NCBI GenBank assembly: GCA_022376925.1
Contig: JAIOJX010000030.1
Span: forward strand, 168,279,084 to 168,343,083
DNA length: 64,000 bases
Direction: 5' to 3'
DNA from: Tragulus kanchil
Taxonomy: Eukaryota > Chordata > Mammalia > Artiodactyla > Tragulidae
The notes under the pieces: generated by a model
The model's database searches: none
Told to the model about the DNA's origin: nothing
The model's input: the letters and a program-made list of their open reading frames with translations, nothing else
Program-made: the position numbers and the translations under genes
Part shown: one piece after another, positions 23,483-35,777 of the stretch
Layout: every line of letters starts with the position of its first letter
How positions within the stretch are numbered: position 1 is the stretch's first letter

Positions 23483-25648
23483 CAACGATTTCATCATAAA
23501 GGAATTTATTTTTAAAAAATTGGTCACCTGATTATACCTGTTTGACTTCCTCTCCCAATCTAATGTAAAAGTTCTGGAAAATTTCTCTCCCACCACTGAA
23601 AACTAGGATAGAATCAGACCCCTTAACCCTGAAGCCCTAGGTCTCCAGAGGGCTCCAGCCCCCAGCCCTGAGCTCGCCTGGTGCTGCGGCCTCTGCTCTG
23701 GCTGTCCTGACAGCGAGGCATATGTCTAGAGCCATGTCTGTCCACAGGACAGATCTCCCCAGGCCCAGGCCCTGCTTCTTCCTTTCTCTCCTCAAAGCCT
23801 CTGCCTCCAGGCAACCTCCCTAGGTCATAAGAGGGCTATGGGCCTTCAGGCATGGGCAGGTGCGTAAGAGAAACCATGACTGCCTCAGGAGCCAGCTCAC
23901 CTTTGGCCTCGCTAACCCTTGGCCTTAGTCTCCCCATCTGTGAAAGGACACTCAGGGCATGTTCTTGGAACTCCTGCTTATCCAAAGTGAGTCTGTCCCT
24001 GGAAAAGAATCCTCCCTTGGCTGGTCCTTGGCTACCAGCCCAGGGGCCTCTTACTGCTTCTTAATTGGAAAAGGTGGTGGCAGTGGACCAGCTGGAGGCC
24101 AGACAGAGCAGACATGAGTTGACAACATGGGACCCTCTTCCCCCCAACACATCCCATCTGCTGCAACCTGGTTCTGCTGTCACTCAAGATCCTTTCCTGT
24201 TACGGAGCACTTTAGGGACTTCTATCTGTAAGCTGACAAACGTTGTTGCATACAGGAAAGGAATAGGACAAAAACATGCATCAGGCCCTTCTGTCCACTG
24301 CAGGCAGGAGAGGTGAGATTAAAACCAGGGCAGGGGGCTTCCATGGTGGTCCGGTAAGGACATTGCCTTGCAGTGCAAGGGGCGCTAGTTCGATCCTGGC
24401 CTGGGAAGATCCCACATGCTATGGAGTGGCTGGACGGATGTGTCAAATTATGGAGGCGGAGCTCTGGCACGCACGCCCAGAGCCAGTGCTCTGCAACAAC
24501 AGAGGCCACTGTGATGGGAGGCCCACACTGGCCTCAGAACTAGTTGTTATATAATAAATGTTAACCGGATCATTGTTTTCTTATTCATTAATAGTTTACA
24601 ACGATTTCATCATAAAGGAATTTATTTTTAAAAAATTGGTCACCTGATTATACCTGTTTGACTTCCTCTCCCAATCTAATGTAAAAGTTCTGGAAAATTT
24701 CTCTCCACCACTGAAAACTAGGATAGTATCAGACCCCTTAACCCTGAAGCCCTAGGTCTCCAGAGGGCTCCAGCCCCCAGCCCTGAGCTCGCCTGGTGCT
24801 GCGGCCTCTGCTCTGGCTGTCCTGACAGCGAGGCATATGTCTAGAGCCATGTCTGTCCACAGGACAGATCTCCCCAGGCCCAGGCCCTGCTTCTTCCTTT
24901 CTCTCCTCAAAGCCTCTGCCTCCAGGCAACCTCCCTAGGTCATAAGAGGGCTATGGGCCTTCAGGCATGGGCAGGTGCGTAAGAGAAACCATGACTGCCT
25001 CAGGAGCCAGCTCACCTTTGGCCTCGCTAACCCTTGGCCTTAGTCTCCCCATCTGTGAAAGGACACTCAGGGCATGTTCTTGGAACTCCTGCTTATCCAA
25101 AGTGAGTCTGTCCCTGGAAAAGAATCCTCCCTTGGCTGGTCCTTGGCTACCAGCCCAGGGGCCTCTTACTGCTTCTTAATTGGAAAAGGTGGTGGCAGTG
25201 GACCAGCTGGAGGCCAGACAGAGCAGACATGAGTTGACAACATGGGACCCTCTTCCCCCCAACACATCCCATCTGCTGCAACCTGGTTCTGCTGTCACTC
25301 AAGATCCTTTCCTGTTACGGAGCACTTTAGGGACTTCTATCTGTAAGCTGACAAACGTTGTTGCATACAGGAAAGGAATAGGACAAAAACATGCATCAGG
25401 CCCTTCTGTCCACTGCAGGCAGGAGAGGTGAGATTAAAACCAGGGCAGGGGGCTTCCATGGTGGTCCGGTAAGGACATTGCCTTGCAGTGCAAGGGGCGC
25501 TAGTTCGATCCCTGGCCTGGGAAGATCCCACATGCTATGGAGTGGCTGGACGGATGTGTCAAATTATGGAGGCGGAGCTCTGGCACGCACGCGCCCAGAG
25601 CCAGTGCTCTGCAACAACAGAGGCCACTGTGATGGGAGGCCCACACTG
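23415..25648. repeat. Direct duplication D6 (offset 1115-1116), chained to D5
   Basis: Copy 1 is 23415-24530 and copy 2 is 24531-25648. The seam falls inside a SINE (cacactggcc|tcagaac). Copy 1 is missing a C near 24397 and 'gc' near 24474 relative to copy 2. The first 50 or so bases also occur at the end of D5 copy 1, giving three copies in all. Confidence 0.92.
24335..24530 (+). repeat. CHR-like SINE, truncated at the D6 seam
   Basis: Incomplete copy of 25449-25717, ending exactly at the seam; its tail is absent. Confidence 0.85.
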
Positions 25649-25717
25649 GCCAAAGAATAAAAGATGGATGAAAATAGATAAATGAAAGACCAATAGAAGT
25701 GGCCAAAAAAAAAAAAC
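25449..25717 (+). repeat. CHR-like SINE with novel tail, short form
   Basis: Complete head, body and agaagtggcc tail, then an irregular A-rich stretch to about 25746. The target site aaaaccaggg recurs at the far end. Confidence 0.88.
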
Positions 25718-25749
25718 ATTTAAGAAAAGTAGAAAATAATAAAAATAAA

Positions 25750-26465
25750 AAACCAGGGTAACCCAAGGGCTGTGAGGCATCTGCGTGGGCAGGAGTGCTG
25801 CCAGCTCTGGGAGAATCCACCCCCAGGTCAGCGCCAGGGGCCAGCAGGACCACAACTCTGACAATACTATGGCCCCATGGGGGTGGGGACCATAGGGAAA
25901 CGGCAGCCTTGGAGTCAGTCAGGTCAGTCCTGGCCATGATGATGCACACCACATGGGTCAGCATCGGGGTGGGGGACAGGTAGGGGCAGTACTCACTGCT
26001 CCACCCTGGGGGCTGTTGTGAGAACCAGGAGGGGTGGCACTCCTCCTGAGTGACCTGGCAGGGGCCTGGCGCCTCCAGCCAGACTGCTCAGGCAGCCCCC
26101 ACTGCCGCTGGTCTGGCTGTGTCAGGGTATGCACTGGGCCCCACCAGTGGCTATCAGAGCCGTTCTGGAGGCAACACCTGCACACCTCTGCCCCACAGTG
26201 CACCATGCAGCGCTCAGCACAAGGCGTGGCCACACGGGAAGAAGCCATTGGATTTCACCTTCAGAGCCTACAGGAGGCGGTCAGCTTTTCTTTCGGTCCC
26301 TACCTCAGGCACTGGCCAAGATGGGGTGTCTTTAGGTACAAGGCAAGGGCTTCTGGGTGAGGACAAGCAGCAAGAAGGCCTCAGAATGTGTGACAGACAG
26401 ACAGACACAATGCCGTCCACGCAGACAGCAGCCCTGGCAATTCCCTTTGTCTGCATCCCAAAAAG
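25750..26465. other. GC-rich single-copy intergenic sequence
   Basis: No transposon recognised. Several overlapping frames are open on both strands (for example 25500-25964 minus, which mostly reads a SINE at its start). I could not tie any to a known protein or to flanking splice sites. Confidence 0.4.
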
Positions 26466-26477
26466 CAAGATTTTTGA

Positions 26478-26750
26478 TTTTTTTTCTTTAATTTTGGCCT
26501 CTTTTATTGGTCCTTCCTTTATTTATTTTCATCCATCTTAATTCTTTGGCCTGTGTGGCCTCCCATCGCAGTGGCCTCTCTCGCTGCAGAGCACCGGCTC
26601 TGGGCACATGCGCCCCAGAACACTGGCTCGTAATTGGACACACCGGACCAGCCGCTCTGCAGCACATGGGATCTTCCTGGGTCAGGGATCGAACAGATTC
26701 CCCTTGCGCTGCAAGGCAGAATCTTTACCCACTGGGCCACCATGGAAGCC
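26478..26750 (-). repeat. CHR-like SINE with novel tail, variant
   Basis: Tail form with ttttggcctcttttattgg and no C-rich extension. Target site aaagcaagattttt on both sides. Confidence 0.87.
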
Positions 26751-26849
26751 CAAAGCAAGATTTTTAAACTTTGCTATAAGTCTTTCCTAAGAAGATTCTT
26801 ATGATCTTTTCCTTTCTTATCAGTCATGCAGTAAAAACTCGGGAGACTT

Positions 26850-26999
26850 CCCCGGTACTCCAGTGGCTGACTCTGTGCTCCCCATGCAGGGAGCCCAGGT
26901 TCCATCCCTGGTCAGAAAACTAAGATCCCACACACTGCAACTAAAGCACAGCAGCTGAATAAAGAAAGAAATACAAATATTTTTTTAAATAAATAAATA
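26850..26999 (+). repeat. tRNA-derived SINE, short
   Basis: Head gagacttccccggtactccag, diverged B-box (aggttccatccctgg) and an (AAAT)n tail. Repeated at 27938-28087 by D7. Confidence 0.75.
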
Positions 27000-27127
27000 A
27001 AAATTTACAACTAAGCAGTCAGGCAGCACCTACCAGGTGCAGGTCCCGTCCTGGGCAGTAGGAACACAGCAGGCACTGAGCCTTAGAGCAGCTGGACGCT
27101 GAGCATCATTTAGCCTTCCCTCATTTA

Positions 27128-27415
27128 TTAGTTCCCTGTGGCTGATATAAACCACAGACTGGGCAGAGCTTAAAACAACAGAACATTATTCTCACCGTTT
27201 TGGAGGCCACAAGTCTGACATCGAGGTGTTGGCAGGGCCGTGCTCTCTGCATGGGTTTCCCCACTTCCTTGCTTTGATTCGTTCAGCCCCAGTGGGCAGC
27301 GAGTGTTCCTTGACTGGTCATCATATTGCTTCACATCGCCCTGTGGTCACAGTGCCTCTTCTTCCATGTCTTCTGTGTATCTGTCTCAAAACATTCCTGC
27401 CTCCCTAATCCAAGT
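27128..27415 (+). repeat. Ancient interspersed repeat, family not determined
   Basis: Text of the type 'ttagttccctgtggctgatataaac' ... 'aaaacaacagaacattattctc' is typical of a widely spread old mammalian repeat. Because D7 and D8 are chained, its latter part is present three times (27181, 28269 and 29431). Confidence 0.45.
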
Positions 27416-27565
27416 ACGCATGCAAGGGCGTAGATCAAGATGCTGGAATAGAAGGACTTGGAGCTCACCTCCTCCCATAAATACATCAAAAATACAACCT
27501 ACATGTGGAACAACTCACCTAATACCTACTGAAAGCTGGAACAAGATCTCATACAAGATTTTTGA

Positions 27566-27838
27566 TTTTTTTTCTTTAATTTTGGCCTCTTTTATTGGTC
27601 CTTCCTTTATTTATTTTCATCCATCTTAATTCTTTGGCCTGTGTGGCCTCCCATCGCAGTGGCCTCTCTCGCTGCAGAGCACCGGCTCTGGGCACATGCG
27701 CCCCAGAACACTGGCTCGTAATTGGACACACCGGACCAGCCGCTCTGCAGCACATGGGATCTTCCTGGGTCAGGGATCGAACAGATTCCCCTTGCGCTGC
27801 AAGGCAGAATCTTTACCCACTGGGCCACCATGGAAGCC
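27566..27838 (-). repeat. CHR-like SINE (D7 copy)
   Basis: Copy of 26478-26750 at an offset of 1088. The left flank differs because the seam replaces it. Confidence 0.87.
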
Positions 27839-28268
27839 CAAAGCAAGATTTTTAAACTTTGCTATAAGTCTTTCCTAAGAAGATTCTTATGATCTTTTCC
27901 TTTCTTATCAGTCATGCAGTAAAAACTCGGGAGACTTCCCCGGTACTCCAGTGGCTGACTCTGTGCTCCCCATGCAGGGAGCCCAGGTTCCATCCCTGGT
28001 CAGAAAACTAAGATCCCACACACTGCAACTAAAGCACAGCAGCTGAATAAAGAAAGAAATACAAATATTTTTTTAAATAAATAAATAAAAATTTACAACT
28101 AAGCAGTCAGGCAGCACCTACCAGGTGCAGGTCCCGTCCTGGGCAGTAGGAACACAGCAGGCACTGAGCCTTAGAGCAGCTGGACGCTGAGCATCATTTA
28201 GCCTTCCCTCATTTATTAGTTCCCTGTGGCTGATATAAACCACAGACTGGGCAGAGCTTAAAACAACA

Positions 28269-30568
28269 GAACATTATTCTCACCGTTTTGGAGGCCACAA
28301 GTCTGACATCGAGGTGTTGGCAGGGCCGTGCTCTCTGCATGGGTTTCCCCACTTCCTTGCTTTGATTCGTTCAGCCCCAGTGGGCAGCGAGTGTTCCTTG
28401 ACTGGTCATCATATTGCTTCACATCGCCCTGTGGTCACAGTGCCTCTTCTTCCATGTCTTCTGTGTATCTGTCTCAAAACATTCCTGCCTCCCTAATCCA
28501 AGTACGCATGCAAGGGCGTAGATCAAGATGCTGGAATAGAAGGACTTGGAGCTCACCTCCTCCCATAAATACATCAAAAATACAACCTACATGTGGAACA
28601 ACTCACCTAATACCTACTGAAAGCTGGAACAAGATCTCATACAACCAAAGCTGCAAGAAAAATCACCACATAATTAAAAAGGACATGACCTGCACCCCTA
28701 GGAGGAAGCTGTGGAAGAGGAAAGGTTTCCTCACCCTGGGAAGCCCCTTCATGAGTGGAGAGATCAAATGGGACAGAAAGGGAGCTTCAGAGGATTGGAG
28801 GAAAGTAAAGCACCCAGCTTGTGGCAGGCAGGACAGAGAGACAGACAGACAGGCCTGGCCTGTCTTCAGGTTTGGCCTGTTTTCAGATTTGATTTCTCCC
28901 AGCCCAAGTCATGCATGCACTGGTGTACAATGGGAGCTGGGGTGCAGAAACTCACAAGCTTCAGGAGATAGACCCAGGGAGAGGACTGGGGTTCAATGCA
29001 AGGAGACAGCTCAATGACACTAGAATGTGCTGTGGGTCACTGTGGAGTGGGCATAGGATAGAGCCCAGGTCCACCACAGAATCCATACTGTAAGGGTTAG
29101 GAGGGAAAGGGGCACAATGTTTGAAAAGAATGACAGCCCAAAGACACAGCATAAACCCATTAGAATCAAATGGGTCCAAGATGGCAGACCAGACCCTGAT
29201 CCTGTCAGCAGGCTAAATGACACAGGTGCCATGACAGTTCCCTCCCTTCCCTAAAGGAGCTGGAATAATCCTCCCACTCATTAGCATATGGAATTACCCA
29301 GCCCATAAAAGCTAAGAACGCCATGTTTTCGGGGCCGCTGGATTTGCTCTACGATGGATGGCCCACACTCTGTCTGTGGAGTGTGCTTTCTCTGAATCTG
29401 AAATTTTTCATTTCAAGGTGTTGAGGCAGGGAACATTATTCTCACCGTTTTGGAGGCCACAAGTCTGACATCGAGGTGTTGGCAGGGCCGTGCTCTCTGC
29501 ATGGGTTTCCCCACTTCCTTGCTTTGATTCGTTCAGCCCCAGTGGGCAGCGAGTGTTCCTTGACTGGTCATCATATTGCTTCACATCGCCCTGTGGTCAC
29601 AGTGCCTCTTCTTCCATGTCTTCTGTGTATCTGTCTCAAAACATTCCTGCCTCCCTAATCCAAGTACGCATGCAAGGGCGTAGATCAAGATGCTGGAATA
29701 GAAGGACTTGGAGCTCACCTCCTCCCATAAATACATCAAAAATACAACCTACATGTGGAACAACTCACCTAATACCTACTGAAAGCTGGAACAAGATCTC
29801 ATACAACCAAAGCTGCAAGAAAAATCACCACATAATTAAAAAGGACATGACCTGCACCCCTAGGAGGAAGCTGTGGAAGAGGAAAGGTTTCCTCACCCTG
29901 GGAAGCCCCTTCATGAGTGGAGAGATCAAATGGGACAGAAAGGGAGCTTCAGAGGATTGGAGGAAAGTAAAGCACCCAGCTTGTGGCAGGCAGGACAGAG
30001 AGACAGACAGACAGGCCTGGCCTGTCTTCAGGTTTGGCCTGTTTTCAGATTTGATTTCTCCCAGCCCAAGTCATGCATGCACTGGTGTACAATGGGAGCT
30101 GGGGTGCAGAAACTCACAAGCTTCAGGAGATAGACCCGGGGAGAGGACTGGGGTTCAATGCAAGGAGACAGCTCAATGACACTAGAATGTGCTGTGGGTC
30201 ACTGTGGAGTGGGCATAGGATAGAGCCCAGGTCCACCACAGAATCCATACTGTAAGGGTTAGGAGGGAAAGGGGCACAATGTTTGAAAAGAATGACAGCC
30301 CAAAGACACAGCATAAACCCATTAGAATCAAATGGGTCCAAGATGGCAGACCAGACCCTGATCCTGTCAGCAGGCTAAATGACACAGGTGCCATGACAGT
30401 TCCCTCCCTTCCCTAAAGGAGCTGGAATAATCCTCCCACTCATTAGCATATGGAATTACCCAGCCCATAAAAGCTAAGAACGCCATGTTTTCGGGGCCGC
30501 TGGATTTGCTCTACGATGGATGGCCCACACTCTGTCTGTGGAGTGTGCTTTCTCTGAATCTGAATAAA
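28269..30568. repeat. Direct duplication D8 (offset 1162), chained to D7
   Basis: Copy 1 is 28269-29430 and copy 2 is 29431-30568 or slightly beyond. Copy 1's last 30 or so bases (after tctgaa, 29401) do not match copy 2, which continues into an AATAAA and normal LTR sequence. Confidence 0.9.
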
Positions 30569-32765
30569 TCCATTTCTTACCTATCATTTTGTCTCTCACT
30601 GAATTTTTCTCTTCAAAGAGACATGAAGAACCTGAGCCTCAGTGGGTCCAGAGGTTGGGTGAGTGATTTTAATTAGTAGGGTTTTGGCTGGATTCGAGTC
30701 CCAAACAGGCTTTTTTTTTTTTTTTTTTGGGAGTTTTAACGATCGCTTTATTTTTTTTTTTTTAAACCTTTATTTTGCTTTTAACTTTTACAGAGTTTTG
30801 TTGTTTACAGATATGTATGTTCCCAGATTAGTCATATGTATATCCCCCCATTCCCACCCCTCCCAACCATCACATAGCACCCCTGAAGGATCTCCTTTCC
30901 TCACAGAGCAATGACTAGAGCTATTTTCTTCACTTATGATAGTACAGGCCTTCATGCCACTTCCTTTACACCTCCCACCTTCTGTTCCTTCCCCACAATG
31001 TCCATATGTCCACTGTCCATGTCTGTCTTTTCATCGCTTCACTGCATGTGCCATCATCACCATCCTACTAGATTCCATATATATGTGTTAATATGCTGTA
31101 TTTGTCCTTCTCTTTCTGCCTGACTTCACTTTTGATGATACATTCTAGATCCAGCCGCCTCATTAGGGCTGATTCTTCTGCATTTCTCTTTACAGCTGTG
31201 TAGTATTCCATTGTATATATGTATCAGAGCTTTTGGATCCATTCGTTCGTCGATGGGCATCTAGGTTCCTTCCATGTTCTAGCTATTGTATAGAGAGCTG
31301 CAATGAACATTGGGGTACAGGTGCTTCTTTCAGATTTGATTTCATCAGGGTATAAGCCTAAGAGTGGGATTGCTGGGTCATAGGGTGCTTCTATTTTTAG
31401 TTTTTTAAGAAATCTCCACACTGTCTTCCATAGAAGCTATATCAATTTACACTCCCACCAGCAATGCAAGAGTGTTCCCTTTTCTCCGCAGCCTCTCCAG
31501 CATTTATTGTCTGTCGATTTGTGGATGACGGCCACTCTGACGGGTGTGAGGTGGTATCTCATTGGGGTGTCCACTTTCACCACTCTTATTCAACATAGTC
31601 CTGGAAGGTCTAGCAACAGCAATAAGAGAAGAGAAAGAAAACAAAGGAATCCAGATTGGAAAAGAAGAAGTCAAACTCTATTTGCAGATGACATGATATT
31701 ATACATAGAAAATCCCAAAGACACTATTATAAAACTACTAGAGTTAATCAGCAAATTCAGCAAAGTCACAGGATACAAAATCAATATACAGAAATCACTG
31801 GCATTCCTATACACAAACAATGAAAAATCAGAAAACGAAATCAAAGAGGCAATCCCCTTCACCATTGCAACCAAAAGAATCAAATATCTAGGAATAAACC
31901 TACCCAAAGAAACAAAAGAACTGTACACAGAAAATTACAAGACACTCATGAGAGACATTAAAGAAGACTTAAACAGATAAATATTCCATGTTCCTGGGTC
32001 AGAAGAATCAATATTGTGAAAATGACCATATTACCAAATGTCATCTATAGATTCAATGCGATCCCTATCAAACTTCCAATGACATTCTTCACAGAACTAG
32101 ACCAAAGAATAACACAGTTCATATGGAAACACAAAAGACCTTGAATAGCCAAAGCAATCCTGAGGAAGAATGGAGCTGGAGGGATCAGCCTTCCCAACTT
32201 CAGACTCTACTACAAAGCAACAGTCCTCAAGACAGTATGGTACTGGCACAAAAACAGAAATATCGACCAATGGAACAAGATCGAGAACCCAGAGATAAAC
32301 CCATGCACCTATGGGTACCTTATTTTTGACAAAGGAGGCGAAACTATAAAATGGGACAAAGACAGCCTCTTCAACAAATAGTGCTGGGAAAATTGGACAG
32401 CTACATGCAAAAAAATGAAGTTGGAACATACCCTGACACCATGCACAAAGATCAACTCAAAATGGATTAAAGACTTAAATGTAAGGCCAGAAACCATCAA
32501 ACTCTTAGAGGAGACTATAGGCAAAACCCTCAAGGGCATCAATCAAAGCAAGATCTTCTCTGACCCACCTACTAGAATAGCGGAACTCAAAAGACAAATG
32601 AACATGTGGGACCTAATGAAACTTAAAAGCTTTTGTACAGCTAAAGAAATTCCAAACAAGCTTTTAGCTGGGGTTAAGCCCCAGCCATGTTGGTTCAAGT
32701 CCCAAATAGGGTTTGATCAAGTCTGGGCTCTGGGTTTAAGTCTCAAACCGAGGTAGAACCCTTCA
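30251..32765 (+). mobile_element. Solo retroviral-type LTR interrupted by an L1
   Basis: Non-coding LTR of about 570 bases once the L1 is removed (30251-30710 plus 32666-32765). It begins TGTAAGGGTT and ends AACCCTTCA, an imperfect terminal inverted pair. A TATA-like cataaaag lies near 30467 and AATAAA near 30563. No internal viral gene is present. A truncated first copy is at 29089-29425 (D8). The family was not determined. Confidence 0.65.
30711..32651 (-). mobile_element. L1 with inverted 5' part (twin priming), nested in the LTR
   Basis: The left part, 30711 to about 31561, is an L1 3' end in reverse starting with poly(T). The right part, about 31562-32651, is the upstream ORF2 segment in + orientation with the reverse-transcriptase F-A-D-D motif (31684-31695) and a frame open to 31980. 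About 0.3 kb of ORF2 is missing at the inversion point. The target site ccaaaca(a/g)gctttt is present at 30701 and 32652. Confidence 0.88.
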
Positions 32766-33798
32766 CTACCGTTAACCCACATATGTGCAAAGAGAGGGGT
32801 GTGTCCCCGCCATAGCAGCCTCATGTCCCATGTGCTCACAGTGGACACAGCTCTGCCCTAGGAGCTCTGACAGCACGGGAGCTGGGAGGATGCCTACACC
32901 GGGAGGTGGGGCTGGAACCTGAGCCAATTCCCAGGAGCTGTTTGGCCTAGTAAACACAGCGGCTGTAGGACTTCCAAGGACATTCCTGGCGCTCTCATGG
33001 TTGGGGTGGGTCCCACACTAGCAGCAGGGGGCTTTGCGGGCGCACACCGGGGGCAGGCCGGGTCTGGACTGATTCCATAGCTCCCACAGCAGGTCCAGGG
33101 CCAGATTTCAGCAGATCACATGCAGTTTTGCAAGCACAGTGCCTGGGAAACGCCTGGGCAAACTGCCAGCTTTCCCGTGACTGAGAACAGGCAGTCTCGT
33201 GACTGAGGCAGGGCTGAGGGCAGCGCCAGCAACAGTGTATTTTGTGAGCATGCACCACAGATGGTGGGCGACACTGTGGAGCCACAGCCCGGTGAAGGCC
33301 TCCGGCTGAGAAATATTCAGCAGCTCCTTCCCCAGCAGAAGCGCTCCAGCCCCACCTCCCTCACACCACAGCTTAGAACCAGATCTGGAGGCTTCCATTG
33401 GGACAACGAGGAAGCAGATCCTGCTCCCAGAGGAATGACCACCTCAGAGAGAAAAGGAGGCTCCACTCCACATCTAGAGCAGGCTCTTCTCATCACAATA
33501 GCAATCATTATACAGGGGATAATGGCCAGCACACAATGAGGAAAGATGTGGAAGGCCACCATACTGAGAACAACGCTCACACCAAAAATATTAGACTCAT
33601 GTAGGTTACACAGGGATGCTCCCACAGAAAAACAGCCCTTCAAGATCAGAGTAGATAACTGCTACTCCTAAATTCATAGAGACAAATAAGTAAAATGAAG
33701 AAACTAAGAAACCACTCTCAGTTAAAATAACAAGAGAAAATTTCCCTTAAAGAACAAATGATGAAAGAGACCTCTGCAATCTAACTTAGCATGCATGC

Positions 33799-33880
33799 TA
33801 AGCTGCTTCAGTCATGTCCGATTCTGTGCAACCCTATGGACTGCAGCCTGCCAGGCACTCCAGGCCCGACCTCCACGCCC
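33799..33880 (-). repeat. Bov-A/Bov-tA fragment
   Basis: Reverse BovA-type sequence (gcttcagtcatgtccgattc ... accctatggactgcagcctg). This is a second independent sign of a ruminant. Confidence 0.8.
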
Positions 33881-34311
33881 TCTGTGTCCCAGGGGCTTCA
33901 CCCAGTCCCGGTTTCTGGGGTCACAGTCACAGACTGCATTTGAGCAGACGCGCAGACCTGCTCACCGCCACACCATGCAGGGAGGGAAACGGAGGGCAAG
34001 CAAGGTAGGGTCCTGGCTGCATTAGAGGGGCGTTGGCCAGAGAATCAAGGCCTCCACGCCTTTATAACACAGAGAACTGGAGTTTCCTGGGGTCTTCAGG
34101 CTGGGGCAAGGTGTTTGAGAGCCTCCACTTAGCACCTCCTGCCCAGCATGACGGCATCAGTAGACAGAAGTCTCTCCATTCCTGGAGGGCTGAGAGGCTG
34201 CTCACTGGTCCCCCAGAGCATCCCCCAGCGCCTGGTCCACCCGGAAGGCACAGAATCCGGCTGGGGGTGAGGCTCTCGGCCAGAGAACCCAGGGTGCTCC
34301 TCAATGCTGTT
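33881..34311. other. GC-rich intergenic sequence, nothing recognised
   Basis: Contains short open frames but no repeat or gene I can name. It lies directly left of the segment A duplications. Confidence 0.35.
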
Positions 34312-34726
34312 CCCAAGCCCAGGTGGCCCTAGATTGTGCCCAGAGACACCAGGCCTTCGGGTCCCACTCATCCTTCCGGCTTGTTCCTATCTCAGCTAAG
34401 GGTGGGGGTCCTTCAGGCTGAGAACGTGGCATATTACTCTACCGCCAACATTAGAACCAAATTCTTGAACCCCAAAGAGTTAAAAAGACCAATGTGTCTC
34501 AAGAGATTTTTAAAAAGTTCTAAAAAACATCGTGTGTCAAAATATAAGTTAAATTTATATGGGGTTTGAAAGCACTGGGCACATTCTTATAAGAACTCTG
34601 CCAAAGGTCCTGAGTGTTGGGAGGCAGGCTGGTCTTACCGCCTACAGGCGGCAGGCAACAATGGCGCAGAAAGGCGCTTAGAGAGCGTGGTCAGGCGCAT
34701 TCGCTCAGGCTCAAAAGGGAAGTCGG

Positions 34727-35209
34727 CTATACAAAGTAAGGACATTTTTCAGATTGCAGGTGAAGCCCTGGCGGGGCAGAAGAGCTGGGAGAAAAGGCAG
34801 AGGCTTGCGCCAGAGGGGCTGGTCCCAGGGGGTCGAACGGTGGCAGAGCGCCTCTTGGCAGTGAGATGGTGACAGGAACCGCAAAGACCAGCGAGGGGTT
34901 CTGTGCTCTAGTTTCCACCAAGAGAGGGGTCTGTGAAGCTGGGAAGGAGTTTCGAGAGCCAAGGTCTTTCTGGGCAGCCATAGGAGGGGCTGGAGGGGCG
35001 GCCTTCTGTGCCGGTGCGCTGCCCGCGCCCTGAGTGCAGGGAGAAGCCCCCTGCATGCCCGCGTGCTGAGATCTGGCTCGCCTTCCTCCCTGGCCAGAAG
35101 CTGGAGAAGCGGTGGGTGTGGCTGCCTTCCGCGGAGGGTAGGTGATTTCTCCAGTTATCTCGTTTATCCAGAAAAACGTATCTAGAATTTTCTTCTGACT
35201 CGTTGGCAT
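34727..35209 (-). other. Duplicate of the proline-rich ORF (segment A, D9 first copy)
   Basis: It is identical in translation to the frame at 35778-36260 and lies 1051 bases to its left. I believe it is the same locus assembled twice. Confidence 0.6.
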
Positions 35210-35777
35210 AGCTACAAAGGAGAAAATGGAGACAACACAGGAACATGCTCAGCCTTCCATTCTGAGGAGGGAGGCCTCCACCTACAGCATCAAAGGGAAC
35301 CACCAGTCCCTGGGGCTTCTATAACCACCTGGGCTAGCACTCTGTCATCCTCCAGAAATCTTCCCAAGCCCAGGTGGCCCTAGATTGTGCCCAGAGACAC
35401 CAGGCCTTCGGGTCCCACTCATCCTTCCGGCTTGTTCCTATCTCAGCTAAGGGTGGGGGTCCTTCAGGCTGAGAACGTGGCATATTACTCTACCGCCAAC
35501 ATTAGAACCAAATTCTTGAACCCCAAAGAGTTAAAAAGACCAATGTGTCTCAAGAGATTTTAAAAAAGTTCTAAAAAACATCGTGTGTCAAAATATAAGT
35601 TAAATTTATATGGGGTTTGAAAGCACTGGGCACATTCTTATAAGAACTCTGCCAAAGGTCCTGAGTGTTGGGAGGCAGGCTGGTCTTACCGCCTACAGGC
35701 GGCAGGCAACAATGGCGCAGAAAGGCGCTTAGAGAGCGTGGTCAGGCGCATTCGCTCAGGCTCAAAAGGGAAGTCGG

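Larger units (their letters stand above)
26466..28641. repeat. Direct duplication D7 (offset 1088)
   Basis: Copy 1 is 26466-27553 and copy 2 is 27554-28641. The seam is catacaa|gattttt; copy 2 continues catacaaccaaag. I saw no differences within the block. Confidence 0.92.
27428..33790 (+). mobile_element. L1 5' UTR and start of ORF1, split by a solo LTR
   Basis: The element seems to start near 28516 (single-copy reading; also 27428 and 29678 in duplicates) with gtagatcaagatgctggaat, continues to 29088/30250, and resumes at 32766-33790 after the LTR. The resumed part ends with aatgaagaaactaagaaacc-like sequence typical of the start of artiodactyl L1 ORF1. Family assignment is from memory. 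No intact ORF1 is seen. Confidence 0.5.

Noticed and set aside
24276..26541. Open frames in the GC-rich block at 24-26.5 kb as a hidden gene
   Set aside because: Frames overlap on both strands, partly read SINEs, and lack consistent splice sites or any recognisable domain.
28328..30179. Two 229-codon open frames on the + strand
   Set aside because: They run through an ancient repeat and L1 5' UTR-like sequence and are the same locus twice. No domain or splice context.
31507..31980. 157-codon frame with a reverse-transcriptase motif as a host gene
   Set aside because: It is the inverted piece of a twin-primed L1, with no upstream ORF2 or promoter.
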